Positions 42,261 to 56,682 of a stretch of DNA of 64,000 bases are shown in pieces. The stretch lies in assembly GCA_964006375.1 (NCBI GenBank), contig OZ023262.1, forward strand, positions 49,517,460 through 49,581,459, written 5' to 3'. The DNA is from Tillus elongatus. Lineage: Eukaryota; Arthropoda; Insecta; Coleoptera; Cleridae. Position numbers and translations under genes: made by a program. The notes under the pieces were generated by a model. It was not told where the DNA came from and searched no databases. It saw only the letters and a program-made list of their open reading frames with translations. Numbering within the stretch: position 1 is the stretch's first letter; the number at the start of each line of letters is the position of its first letter.

Positions 42261-43388
42261 TTAATTAATAAAAGAAGGCACAGAACAAGATATGCTTTTC
42301 TCACAAATCGGACACTGCCCATATATATCTAGGAACAGTTTTTTATAACTCGTTGTTACAAGCCACTCATACAAACATTCATTGTGATATGCATTTTCAC
42401 AAGATTTATTTTCACAAATAATCTCAGGTAATTTATCATTGTATCTTGCAGTGAAACATATGGCGCAATCACCAACATCTTTCAATATGTGACTATTACT
42501 TGTACTGCTGCTTTGTTTTTGCGGAAAAGATTCAATTCCCAACATGTTCAAAATATTTTCAAGAACATCAGTACCTTCCTTCCAATTTTTCAAATTATCA
42601 TTCAATTTCATTCTGTACTCTTCAACCAGCCTATCAGGTCCTAGAAACTTAAGAGCAGGCCTTGAATGTATGTTAAACGGATCAACAGTTATAACAACAG
42701 ACAAGTTTTCGTCCAGGTAAATTCTTCTATACGAGTCAGCTCTTTTAGGACTTTCTGGATCTAAGACATAAGAGCTCAGATCTATGCTATCCATAAAATC
42801 AAAATATGACTGGAGAACAACAACAGCAGCGGCGAATTCATCAAATAGTTCTACAAGGCTAGTGTTTGGTCTAAATGATGAAGTTAACGTTTTCCTTGGA
42901 ATGTCATATTTACTCAGAGTAAAAAGCTTCTTTGGTTCACGAAAATCAATGGATATTTCTACATAATGTAGTCTATTCTTATCATCTAGCATTGAAACTT
43001 TTATCACAGATAAGTCTTTGGACAATTCACAATTCTTTAAAGTGAGAAAAAAATTTGTGAATTCATAATATTCATGCAAGACTTTTCTGTATACATCAGA
43101 AAAGTTCTCTGATTTACTTACTTTTGAACTTAAAAGCGTATATATACCGTCCAGAAAAGCTACAACATCTGTTGGGTTCTGTAGATTTACAGAGTCTTTA
43201 ATATTTGTAATTGACTCTTCAGTTTCTTCTAGCTCAAACTTATTGCTGCTGTAATATTTCTTAAATTTTATTTTGTAATCTTTACCGTCCAGAAGTAAGT
43301 ACCCACTGTACAACTTAAAATTCTCATCTTTCTGAACTGAAATAAGAGGATATTTAAGTAGTAGCTTAAAGTCTGCTGAGTCCATCAC
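42261..43388 (-). CDS. FANCL: E3 ubiquitin ligase FANCL (intronless)
   Basis: FANCL is the RING E3 of the Fanconi anaemia core complex; with UBE2T it monoubiquitinates FANCD2/FANCI in the nucleus to start interstrand-crosslink repair. This ORF gives 375 residues, the same length as the vertebrate protein. The C-terminal RING/PHD-like C4HC3 set is complete: C308, C311, C325, C330, H335, C338, C359 and C362 (GDCAICFTARY, NAYHNECLYEWL, GQCPICEKSI). The middle (about 105-295) fits the double RWD domain that binds substrate, and the N-terminal 100 residues the ELF domain. Start: ATG at 43386-43388, followed by MDSADFKLLLKYPLI, with stops upstream in frame. No intron, but the sequence is unlike a decayed retrocopy: no frameshift or poly(A) trace, so it looks functional. 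Confidence 0.93.
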   Translation of the reverse strand: MMDSADFKLLLKYPLISVQKDENFKLYSGYLLLDGKDYKIKFKKYYSSNKFELEETEESITNIKDSVNLQNPTDVVAFLDGIYTLLSSKVSKSENFSDVYRKVLHEYYEFTNFFLTLKNCELSKDLSVIKVSMLDDKNRLHYVEISIDFREPKKLFTLSKYDIPRKTLTSSFRPNTSLVELFDEFAAAVVVLQSYFDFMDSIDLSSYVLDPESPKRADSYRRIYLDENLSVVITVDPFNIHSRPALKFLGPDRLVEEYRMKLNDNLKNWKEGTDVLENILNMLGIESFPQKQSSSTSNSHILKDVGDCAICFTARYNDKLPEIICENKSCENAYHNECLYEWLVTTSYKKLFLDIYGQCPICEKSISCSVPSFIN

Positions 43389-43589
43389 AATAACTTTTTG
43401 GTTAAATGTTTGAATGTTTAATCACTAAAATCTAAATTAAATATAATTATGATCAACGTGTGTAAACAAAACTAAAAGTCATAGATAAAAAACGGGGAAA
43501 AACAAAAGCAAAAAACCTTAATTTAAAATTGACAACTGACAATTAGAATTTTAATTAATGTTCTTCTTTTTGCTTAGGCCTAATATAGT

Positions 43590-43800
43590 GTTACGTCCTT
43601 TGTCTTTGAGCGCTAGTTTATAAAGCATTTTTACGTCTGTAGCAATAGGCAGCTTGTAGATTGTGTTGGTAGCAGCAAACACTGTAGAATTCTTAGAATA
43701 TAAAACACTTACATTTTAAGGTAGCATTATATTTCGGGAAGGAACGAAAAGTGAGAGATGGAAGAATGTAGAAAAGTCTGGAATTACCATACACGGTGTA
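43590..43800 (+). repeat. Degraded Gypsy LTR fragment
   Basis: TTGTGTTGGTAGCAGCAAACACTGTAGAATT and ATTATATTTCG followed by GTAGAAAAGTCTGGAAT align with the LTRs at 7930-8050 and 53330-53400, with about 30 bp inserted between the blocks. Confidence 0.5.
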
Positions 43801-44445
43801 TGTCTTAAAATATTAAACAACAGGAAGGGGCATTCCCATTTCTGTACTATAGAAGGACCTGTGGCCGGTTAGCCATCTTGAACCTCCCGTTTGATGATTC
43901 ATTTTTGGCGGCTTGTGCCGGTCAGTGAATATCTTACATTTGCGTTAGTTGGCAAATTATGTGATTTGTCTTGTAGAATAGGTAATCATTTTGTTGATTT
44001 TATTTTCGACAATGAACACGTCATTACAACTGTCATATTATGACAGTTGCAACCTCTTTTTAGGTTCCAACTATGTTTTATAATGCTCATTTCTCGTGTT
44101 CTATATTCTAAGGTATAAATAAGCCACGGCCAAGGTATATAGATTAAAGAGGTTGCATGGTAACTCTCAACGAATCAGAGAGTGGAGCAGGAATACCTCA
44201 CATGTATTCTCAATTTAAATCAAGTGGAATAATAATAGTGCATTGAATATTGAAATCAGACGGAATTTTCAAGTTAGTCTTTTCAAAGGAATGTATTTTT
44301 GCACTTGTAACAAGATTAAACGCTTAATAATAACTTAAAATTAAGATGTTTTGTTTACATAGTAACAGAAAGTATTAAAGCTCTAGTATATTAATCGATT
44401 TCAATTTAATGGATTCAATTAATTGGTTTATCTTGGAAAGGTTTA
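43801..44445. other. No gene seen
   Basis: Includes the hairpin AACTGTCATATTATGACAGTT (about 44028-44050). No coding signal. Confidence 0.4.
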
Positions 44446-44449
44446 AAAA

Positions 44450-45290
<841 letters not shown>

Positions 45291-46502
45291 GGAATTAAAA
45301 ATAAAAGTCAATTTCAAGTATAATTGTAAGGAGTTTTATAACTATGTACTGGAAACAAATCCACGTTTGTTAGAGGTAGCCAGCAGTGACAAAAAAAAAA
45401 TAATAAAAAAAAAAACTGTTGCCTAGATAATGTATAGGTGGGTATTTATGTAATTAGATTTTTACTCACTGATAACACGTATCATTCGTTTTTAGCTTAT
45501 GCTAATTTGTTTATCTATTTATTTTCTAAAATAGGCGTGCCTTAATGTTAAAAATTACTTTTTCTATTTGCAGTCTTGACTGAAATAAAATGTTCCGTTT
45601 TTTTGCGAAATTCTGCTTTTTTTTGTCCCGATATTCTGAGATTAAAAGGAGGCAACCCTACCTCTAAGTATTTTTACAACCCATATTGATTATAAAATAG
45701 TAAATTTTCTACAGACCTAGCATGAGAATGAGAATCCAATGTAATAACCTAAAAATAATCACCCAATTTTTATCAAACTTGGTACGAGTCTTTTTTTTGG
45801 AAATCTCTTAGATAAGTTGATTAGCACGTTAAGTCCACGTTAAGCTCTATTATATTTTTATATGTGTTGAGCTCATGGAAACTTTCTTATGTATCAAAAT
45901 TGAGAAGACATTAAATTATTTTAACTTAAAATATTTTTATGAATGAGCTACTATAACACGCTGGCTTCGTCTGTCATTTTTCTAATATTAAAATTACTTT
46001 CCAAATGCAGTGGTTTATTACTACTAGAATTTCATTAAAATGAAATACTGTCCATGTTGTGATAAAATCTAATTATTAGTTTTTATGTATAATTATTAAT
46101 GAATATAATATAATAACAAAAAAAAAAAATAAATATTTAAAGCCCCCTAATTTTGTACAAAACACGATGAATGAAGAACAGCCGCTATTTTATATGTTAA
46201 CTTTAATTACTCAATGGACTATTATGGATTGTTCGATAGTTCCATGAATTATTGTTGATTCGATGATATACTATTATTTAAGACTGCAATTTTGAAATGG
46301 CCATCGGCACAGTTGGCTGAGTGATTTGACATTAGTATTGAAGCGTTGTGAAGCTGATGTATTATTGCTTTTGGTAAATTTGATCAACTGCTGCATGGCT
46401 CAGGGACATCTAAATACTATCATTGAGGTAAAAGCTAGCAACATCGGGGACCCAGCTAAATATTTATTTATAACTCCTCGCATATAAGAGAGTAAGAAAT
46501 TA
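45291..46502. other. No gene seen
   Basis: AT-rich spacer; a degraded hairpin-type terminus near 45945-45985 is the only recognised piece. Confidence 0.45.
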
Positions 46503-46912
46503 ATGAGCGTCTCGCAACAGTAAACACTCAGTTGCATTGGTTATGCGCACTTTGTAGAATATTTTAAGTAACGAAATAAAAGCTCTCCCTGACGTGCTGT
46601 TTACACACAATCATCCCAATTGACCTCCCTGACCTGCCTTGATGTCAATTTGATTAATCAAAAGCTAAAAGGGGGAGGAAAATCAACCCTGCCATTCATG
46701 TGAGTATAATGTACTTTTCCTTCCCATTTTTCCTTATTTTAGCTTTTGATTAGGCACACTGATGTCGGGGCAGACCTAGTCAGTTGGGAGTATTGTGTGT
46801 AAATAATACGTCAGGGAGGTATTTTCTTTCGTTACTTTAAAAGTATACAAAGTGCGCATAATCAATGCAACTGAGTTTTCACTGTTGCGAGACGCTTTTA
46901 AAATTTATATGC
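46503..46912. mobile_element. Foldback MITE (about 410 bp)
   Basis: Inverted arms: GCGTCTCGCAACAGTAAAC with CAGTTGCATTGGTTATGCGC on the left against GCGCATAATCAATGCAACTG and ACTGTTGCGAGACGC on the right; the inner part pairs as well (AATCAAAAGCTAAAA with TTTTAGCTTTTGATT). No ORF. Target duplication unclear. Confidence 0.8.
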
Positions 46913-47207
46913 TAAGTGTCATTTGTCTTTGTCAAGTATCAATTATTTGCTTTGTTGTTTTGGTTTGACTTACATATAACCTGTACCATGTACGATTTAT
47001 AATGAAGAATAAAGCATAAAAGTTATGGTGATTAATGCTAATGAAAAATGAAATAAGGATGGAATAAGGAATAAGCAGAAAGTAGAACACAATAAACAAT
47101 TGCTATAAACATTAAAATCATAAAATAATAGATTTTGCGGATTTTACCAAGGTTTTGTTCACTTTTCATTAAAATGCAAAATATAAAATATATTTAAACC
47201 TATCAAA

Positions 47208-47280
47208 ATGGAATGCAGCTTTAAGGATGAATTTCTACATTTGATTCTTTATCTCTGGTTGTTTGTGACTTTTGTGAATG
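47208..47280 (+). CDS. ADAM17: ADAM17 exon 1 (signal peptide)
   Basis: ATG 47208 in the context CAAAATGG; a 24-codon signal peptide ends GTGAATG|GTAAAC, phase 1. Confidence 0.85.
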
Positions 47281-49077
47281 GTAAACAATTATTGGTCTTT
47301 TCTTAATTGAATAAATTTAATAAATCATACTTTAATTATTGTAGGTTCTATTCATGAGAATTTAAAATATTTTGAAACTGTTCATGCAGATAGTTTGGTT
47401 CATAAATTAGTGAAGAGGGGATTAAAAGAAAGCAATCACCCATTCAATAAAATTCAAGAAGTACATTTAGATACACATGGAAAAAATTTTCGATTAATTT
47501 TAACCCCCAAAAGAGAAGTGCTGCATTCTAAATTTAAAGCATACGCTGTTGACGGCAATGGTAAAGAAACCACAGTTCACATAGGTAATTGTCTACATTA
47601 TTAAAGGGTGTATTTTTATTTCAATACTGAACGAACATTTTGGTGGTAATAAAAGCACAAAAATTGGTCAGGTCAGGTCAGTGGTCCAGGGGTAAGAACG
47701 TGTGCCTCTGAACCAAAGAGTACTGGGTTCGACTTCAGGGCTCTTCTTTCACTTTTTCAGTACATACGGCATGTAAAATTAACATCAACCGCAGTCGTGA
47801 CATTGTATTTGAGCAAGTTGAATGTCTGCAAGTTCCGCCCTTCGGAAGGGGGTAAAGCTGTCGGTCCCGTGTTCATGCGATGTTGGGCACGTTAAAGATC
47901 CCTACCCTCCCTACAGAAAGGCAGGGGTTTGGCAAAATTTCCAGGATAGTGGGGTGAAATTGCTCCCAAGCGTTGGTGATTGTCTATAGTAGCGGAAATA
48001 GGCTGGCGTTAAAGAACAAAAAAAAATTTGTCATGTGCTAGTAGCATTAAAATATAATCACTTTCCTGCTATTATAGAAACAATATCAAAAATTCTAAAA
48101 TTAGCCTTTTCAAATCCTGATATCGAGTTATTTTTATTTATGCCCAAAGTGTGCTTTGTTTGGGGGTTGATTGCATAGCTTAAACCACATGCTGATTTTG
48201 GATGTTTCTATTTGACCTGACGTGTGTTTGTACAGAAATCTTAAAAAATGAAGTAATTTTTGCAGTTATTGGAAGACAATGTTGTTTAAATTCGATACAC
48301 CTTAAGCATAATAATTAAATATCACTTGTGTGTGTGTGTGTTTTGTTTCTTTAACGTCGGCCTATTTCCGCGACTATGGCCAATCACCGACGCCAGGGAG
48401 CAGTTTCGCCTCACTATCCTGGAAATTTTGCCAAACCCCTGCGTTTCTGTAAGGAGGGTAGGGATCTTTAACGTTCCCAACATCGCATGGACACGGGACC
48501 GACGACTTTACGCCCCCTCCGAAGGGCGGAACGTGCAGACATTCAACATGCTCAAATACAATGCCAGAACCTTGGTTGATGTGAATGTTACAGTATGTAC
48601 TGAAAAAGTGAAAGGAGTACCCTGGGAACGAAGCCAGTACCCTTCGGTTCAGAGGCACACATTCTTACCCCTGAACCACTGAGGCTCTTAATATCACCTG
48701 TGACAATAGCTACATAAGATATGATATTGATTTGGTATTTTTAAAACATGAGTCATGTGGCGAGTTAACAAAATTAAAATTGCATTTGACTTTATTAGGA
48801 ACAATGATATGCTTTTTTCATTTTTAGATCACGAGAGTTTCCTTAGTGGTCGTGTCTTTGGAGAGGCAGAATCTCATGTAAATATGCACATAGAGGATGG
48901 GGTCCTCATGGGCAGCATTCACTTACCAGATGAGAGTTACCATATTGAGGTTTGTTTCTTTTGCTATATTTTTTATGTGAATCAGTTTTTCCAATTTTAT
49001 GATGATATGAAACCTTTATCCACAAATACCATCATTCGACCAAACAAGTCAAATTACAGAACAAAGAAATGCCTAAC

Positions 49078-49165
<88 letters not shown>

Positions 49166-52100
49166 GGTGATTCATAAGTGGTGACCAAAAATGAGACCCC
49201 ATGTTCTTTGAACAATTTTAGAGAGGGTATGTCCTATAAAAAAATTCCTATAATGCTTTATTAAAAAGATACAGGGTGTTGAAGTTGAATTTCAAAAAAT
49301 TAAATTTCCCAATTTTTAAAAAAGTAGTACATATATTTTGCTGAAACTTCGCATGTGTAGGCTGTTATGGAAGGCGCGTATTCTACCATAACAATTGAAT
49401 TGGCTATCCAGCAGTGGCGCGCGTACCCCCATGTCGTTGGTTATCCCTCAAGAAAAAAACGGGTACGCCAATGATTTTTTTATTTTATTTTTTTTAATCT
49501 TACTTTCATTCGTGAACAAAATGACTCTCTTGATAATTTTCTGTACGGTGCTTATTTTACGAGTAAGCAATGAATCAGGTAAGTGTTTTAGAGCATAATT
49601 CATGATTCGCCAGTCGTTGTTTGGTAGAATATCGCAATGATACACTTTTATCAGGCTTATAGTAATTTATTTATTACAATAAATGTTCAAAAATGCCTCC
49701 ATTGGCCTGAATACACGCACGACATCTTTTTAATATGGAAAATTTAATGTCGTGAGGATTCATTGTTGCTTGTATATGACGAAAAGCATTATTTATCAGT
49801 TGTTGTAGCTGCTCTGGTGTATTTATTTGTTCACTGTAGACCAGTCGCTTCAAATCACCACAAAGATAGAAGTCAAGTGGGTTAAAGTCCGGTGATCTTG
49901 CAGGCCAATGTATTGGTCCAGTTCTGCCAATCCATCTTTCATTATAATGTTCATGTAGCCATGTAACAACATTTCGACTATGATGCGCTGGTGCACCGTC
50001 ATGCTGGTACCACATTATACCTTTTGTTGCTAGTGGAATGTCATCTATAATGTTTTCTACACGGTTTTCTAGGAGCGCCAAATACGAAGTTCCATTTAAA
50101 CGTTGTGGCAGGACTTCCATGAACAGTGAGCCGTTAAAAATACCACACCATAAATTAATGGAAAATCTATGTTGAAATGTGCGAGTCCTTGTTGCAGGTG
50201 GATTTTCCAATGACCAGACTTGCTCATTATGAGAATTATAAATACCATTTCTTGTAAATGTTGATTCGTCAGAAGATTAGATTAGGGAATAAGATATTTT
50301 GATTGTTCATTTCCAACATCCATTCACAAAAGACTCGTCGATGCACATTATCTCCAGGTAGAAGGCAATGAACATTCTGTCGATGATATGGATGTAAGGC
50401 TTCTCGATGTAAAGTTCTCCAAACAAAGCTTTGCGAATATTGTAACTGCGTGGCAATCCTCTGAGTACTAGTAGAAGATTGATCCATCTGCATCCACCAC
50501 TCTCTCTTTGTCTTCAAGTTGATGTTGTCTCCTACCATTAGCTCTAGCGTCAGGACGTTGTCCAATACCACACCGCCGAAGTCTTGAAAACGATCGAGAA
50601 AAAACCCTTGGTGTAGGTTGACGGTGAGTGGGAAACCTACGTTGATATTCCCGACAAGCAGCCAGAGCATTTCCATTAGCATAGATAAAAATTATATCTG
50701 CATACTCTTTTGAGGTGTACTCCATTATAAGAAGTAAAAGAGTAGAACATTTTGCAATTTTATAAAGTTTACCACTTACACCTATTCAAAATATTAACTT
50801 GTTAACCTAAACGTCAAGTGACACTTAATGACAACTTTGGCAAACCAGACTACTACTTACTAAATACAACAAAGATAATCGTCGTACAAAAAATTATCAA
50901 GACATTAAATTTTCCATATCAAAAAGATGTCGTGCGTGTATTCAGGCCAATGGAGGCATAAAAGTGTATCATTACGATTTTCTACCAAACAACGACTGGT
51001 TCAAAATCATGAACTGTGCTCTAAAACACTTACCTGATTCATTGCTTGCTCGACAAATAAGCGTCATACAGAAAATTATCAAGTCATTTTGTTCACGAAT
51101 GAAAGTAAGATTCAAAAAAAAAAATCATTGGCGTACCCGTTTTTTTCTTGAGGGATAACCAATGACATGTGGGTACGCGCGCCACTGCTGAATTAGCCGA
51201 TTCAATTGTTATGGTAGATTACGCGCCTTCCATAACAGCCTACACATGCGAAGTTTCAGCAAAATATATGTACTACTTTTAAAAAAATTGGGAAATTTAA
51301 TTTTTTGAAATTCAACTTCAACACCCTGTATCTTTTTAATGAAGCATTATAGGAAAAATTGTTATAGGACATACCCTCTCTAAAATTGTTCAAAGAACAT
51401 CGGGTTTCATTTTTGGTCACCACTTATGAATCACCCTGTATATAACCACTGCTCTAAGAAGTATGCATATTTAGGTCTTAGAGGTTTTTTTCATATTTCC
51501 TTTACCTCCCGAAAATGGTTGCAAAACAAGAGCCGAAAAGTCGAGTTTTAATGAATTCTGCACGCACTTCAGCGCGAGAACCAAGTATATATCAGCCCTT
51601 GGCTATCCTGTTTGACATCTTGCTAAAGTCTTCTACGTTCCCTATCTGGAAGAAGGCGGAATCAATACCTGTTCCAAAGGCTGATGATTCTACTTTGGTT
51701 GAGAACCATAGGCAAATTGTTATAATGCATAATTTTCAGACTGTGTTTGAGATTGTCGTGAATGAACTCATTTTGTTTGCTGTAAAAGATGCTATTAGCA
51801 GCGCTCAGCATGGCATTGTGGGCTGCTCCACAACCACCAATTTAATCTGCGTGTCGGAATATATATCTGATACGATGGACAACGGGTCACAGATGGATGT
51901 CATTTACTTAGAGCTTTCCAGGGCCTTTGATAGGCTGGATCACAATATTCTGTCGAGGAAACGCGATAACATTGGTTTCTCATCGAATCTATTGAACTTA
52001 GTGGGATCCTATCTTTGTGATAAAGTTAGCTTTGTCAATTATCTGGGTGCTGGTCTGCTGGGGGTCTTGGCTGGGTCAGGTTTTCCTCAGGAGTGTGTTT

Positions 52101-55100
52101 TGGGACCTCTTTATTAAAGAAGTATCTGACATAAATTGGCTTACCCCATCTTCTGTGCGCTGGTAGTCTTACCGACTGTAAGATTGGCAGGGTAGGGTTC
52201 AGCACTGATGCTCCCTTAATAACCTCCCTCTGAATATCAATAAAAGTGTGCTAATGTCTTGTACGCCCAACCGTCGTTTGGTGGACTACTCATACTGTAT
52301 TGATGGACAGCCTCTTCAGAGACCTGTAACCTTCAAAGATTTGGGTGTTGTCTTTGACACAACATTTTCATTAGAGCCTCGGTGGTTCAGTGATAAGAAC
52401 GTGTGCCTCTGAACTAAAAGGTACTGGGTTCATTCCCGGGGTTCATCTTTCACTTTTTCAGTACATACTGTAACATTAACATCAACTGAGGTTGTGTTCA
52501 AGCAAGTTGAATGTTTGCGCATTACGCATTTCAGAGGGGGCGTAAAGCCGTCGGTCCCGTGTCCATGCGATGTTGGGCACGTTAAAGATCCCTACCCTCC
52601 TTACAGAAAGGGAGGGGTTTGGCCAAATTTCCAGGATAGTGAGGTGACACTGCCACAGACCAACGTTAAAGAAAAAAATTCATTCGTGGAAAACTATGAG
52701 CATGCGATATGTAGGGCCTCCAAGACACTTGCGTTCCTTATAGGTAACCCCAGTTCCTTCCACAAAGCGGAGTTTTGAAGCTGTTGTTCGGTGTCTATGT
52801 ACGACCACAATTAGGAGTTTGCTTGCGTGGTGTGGTCTCCTGTTTATGACATACATAAAAGCGCACGTCAGAGTATCCTGCGAAGATTCTCATTGGAGTC
52901 GTTGCAGACTAGACGAATTTATTCTGCTCTCTTAGTCCTATTTAATTTCTTACACAGTAAGATCATCTTTCCTGAATTATTGCTTATTCTGTCTTTTCAC
53001 ATGCCTAGATTCAGCTCTGGAGTCAAGACTTATTCTATCCACTGCCACCTAGGATCAACGTCAAACTTAACTCACCGGTTTATAGATCGTGCTTTATTTA
53101 TAACAGCGTATATCAGTGTACAGATATATTGTGTTGTAGTAAGTCTGAGCTGAGACATGTTGCATTTGGTGGTTAGAGTTGTTTATATGACATGTGTTTT
53201 TCATACTCTTTATTTGGGGTAATTCCCGTTGAGTATTTTACTAAATAAATAAATAAACAAATGTATAGTGCCATACCCGCCTCTATGAAAATTAAGTTTA
53301 TGTACTCTGTTACTTCTATGGTCACAGGCAGGTTGTAAAGTGTGTTGGTAACAGTGAATACTCTAGAGTTATATTTCGAGCCGAAAATAGAGGGAGTCAG
53401 TCAGTAGTGAGTTAGTGTTGGTGTATAATAAGTGATCATAGAAAGTGTATAGTGAAATATAGTTCTACGGACATTTAGTAGTAGAGAAATATTTTACTCC
53501 ACGGTGGTGTTGGGAAATAGTTGGTTGTAATAAATTAGTAGTTTGAAAAGCTGTATTTTGTTAGTCAACAAATCCAGAACCCTGAAGAACGCAACAACTG
53601 GTGTCAGAAGTGGGATTTTTAAGCTGCCAATTTTCCAGAATATTCGTAGGGCAACTTGTAAATTTCTGAAATATCTGGAAAATTTGTGTCGGAAGTAACC
53701 AACTGGCAGTATTTTTGGGACAGAAGAAACTGTATACCAACTTTAAGACACGTAGTGCAACATCCAATATGGACACCCACCTATTGGAATTGATTAAAGA
53801 AATGAAAGAGGAAGCCAAAAAAGGAGATGAAGAAACCAGGAAAAGAGATGAAGAAGCCAAAGAAGAAATGATAAAAAGAGATGAAGAAGTCAGAAGGAGG
53901 GATGAAGAAGAAATGAGAAAGGGGTTTGAAGAAGCTAGAAAAAGAGATGAAGAAACTAAGAAAATTCTACAAGAACAGGCCAGCAGAATGGAGAACATTA
54001 GTTTATGTGTGGACGAAAGTATGAAGCAGGTAAAAGATGACATTTTCCAGCAAGTAGAATGCCGAGTATGTTGAAGAAATGAGAAAAAGATATGAAGAAA
54101 TGAGAAAAAGAGATGAAGCAAAAGAAGAATGAGAAAGATGAAGAAGACAGAAAAGGAGATGAAGAAGCCAGAAAAAGAGATGAAGAAGCCAGAAAAAGAG
54201 ATGAAGAAGCCAGAAAAAGAGATGAAGAAGCCAGAAAAAGAGACGAAGAAGCCAAAGAAGAAATGAGAAATAGAGACTGAGAGATAAGAGAGCAACTGAG
54301 AAAAAGGGATGAAGAAGCAAAAGAAGAAGTGAGAAGATATGAAGAAACAAAGCCAATTCTACAAGAACAGGCCAGCAGAATTGACAATATTACATTATCT
54401 GTCGACGAACGTATGAAGCAGGTAAAAGACGACATCTTCCAGCAAGTAGAAAGCAGAGTAAGCGGTATCAGCGAAGATGTCCATGACAAGCTGATGAGTA
54501 TACAAGAAGAATTTCAGCAGAAAATGCAATCACTAGAAAAGAGCTGTGATACCCTAGCCAAGGGAAACATCAGATTCGAAGATAGCCCGGTCGTAAGAGT
54601 TAAGGTCCCCACATTTGTTGGCTCAGTCACATGGGGTACTTACCTACACCAGTTCAAAGCCGTTTCTACAGCAAATGGTTGTGGTGAGAGAGAGAAAGCG
54701 ACTTTGTTAATTGCAGCTCTCAGAAGATATGTCCTAGATGTGTTCCAGGGTACTTTCAGAGGAGAACAGGACAGTTTCGACAGTTTTAGGTATTACCTAT
54801 AAATGAGATTTGGAGACCAGCATTTACAACAAACCTCACGCTTCTCCACTGGTTATGACATTCTTTTCTCGTGAACAAAATTAAACATTTTCCAAGTATA
54901 TATGAAGCACTGTCAACAGCATTCGAGAACAAGGGCCACCACCACTTCTTACCCAAGATTATGGTATGGTAATTTACTATAGCATTGTCTTGTAAATCCA
55001 CCCCCTCCCATGCATATATTGTATTTGGAAATCACTGCAGACTGATCTATATTTTCATTTTTTTTCTTCTCGGTTATATCTCTTCGCTGTCTTCAGTGGT

Positions 55101-56682
55101 TCAACATTGTAACAGTTGTTGTAACTGTTACAACAAAATTATCATTCCATCGAACAAGTCATATACCAGTAGATTCATCATAGGTGCTGCTATATGAGCC
55201 CCGTTGCTTCTTGGAAATTGGTTTGTTTGCCTCAAGAGGACAACCTAGTATTCTGTTTTCACGTATTGTACCAGTGGCGAAATATCCTTTGTCAGTTATT
55301 GCAAAAATTAGTTTATAGGATGAGAAAATTTTTTCAAAAAATACCATGTGACTAACATTGTCTTCCAGAACTGAGGATAACTTGGCCTCCTAAACCAAGT
55401 GGACTTTTTTCTGCAGAAGCACCAGCATATGTAAATGTAGAGGTAGCCAGACGAACAAAGGGACCATAACTAGAAGCCAAACCTGACAGGCTTTTCTTTT
55501 AAAACATTTTACATGAATGTTTTTCAAAATAAGGAACCATTTGTTCACCTATTGACAAATATGTTGAAAACTCACCAAACTGCATACATTTTTTATTCAG
55601 AAGGTCAAAAATTGTCGAAGTTGGGTAAATTTGTCCCTTATGTCTAATTTGCTATTGTCAGACAGAAAAATGTTTCTTTTTATATTTCTAAATCTATTTC
55701 GTCATGCAGTCTCTTACAATTTTCAAGCCTTTGTCTTCTTCTGTAGCCCAATACAAGTCAACTTGCGGTAGAGTTTGGTACCCAGATAAAATGATGATGC
55801 CTAGAAACTTTAGTAAATCGTTTTTGTCAATTGTAAATCATGTCTGTTATTGCCATGAGCGTATTTCTGCATATCTTCAGATATGTTTGTGAGCATTTCT
55901 TCGCCGAAGTACATAAATAATATATTTAGCAGGGTTTTACTTTCTAACTGATTCTTTAGTCTAGTTGTCTAGTTTGGATCATGCACATATTCTCCAGACC
56001 TTTATTCAATGGCAATAACTTACTACACTTCTCTGCTAAGGGTTTATCATCCGAGTTATCATTGATCAAATCATTATCGGCTGTGAGAATTTCAAATGTC
56101 CCTGAAATATCTACGTTTTAACCCTTTAACGGGCAGAACTATTTTTTTTTACATCTTAATTTTTGTAGAGGTGAACATTATTCATGATAGCTTCAATAGT
56201 CTTGAAAAATGGCAATAAAGGGCGGTGAAGTGCGGTAGTTATATTTACCAATGATCATTTACGTGAATGACCAACACACTGGTAAACATTTTTATTTTTT
56301 TATTTCAACAACACACCACGAGGGCTCACAGCCTAAATACTATCGTATCGTGGGTGTCAACAAGGAGGAAACAGGCAGCTTGTAAATTCTGCACTTGAAG
56401 GTTTGGAGGTTCGGAGGGGAAGGAAAAACATGTGCCGGCAAGGAATTCCACGACTTGGAAGTCCTCGGGACAAAAGAGCGAACACAAGAAGATGTTCTAT
56501 GTCTGGTGACCTGGACAGTAAGAGGGTGCATTCGCTCTGTTCTCCTGGTAGATCTGTTGGGGGCAGCAGGTGGAGGAACTATCTGGCCTTTCCACATTCG
56601 AGTGAAAAAGATTGACTATCCGAATACGGGACTTGAACCCGGGACCTCCTAGTCCACTTCGAGAACTGAGCTATTTAGCCTG

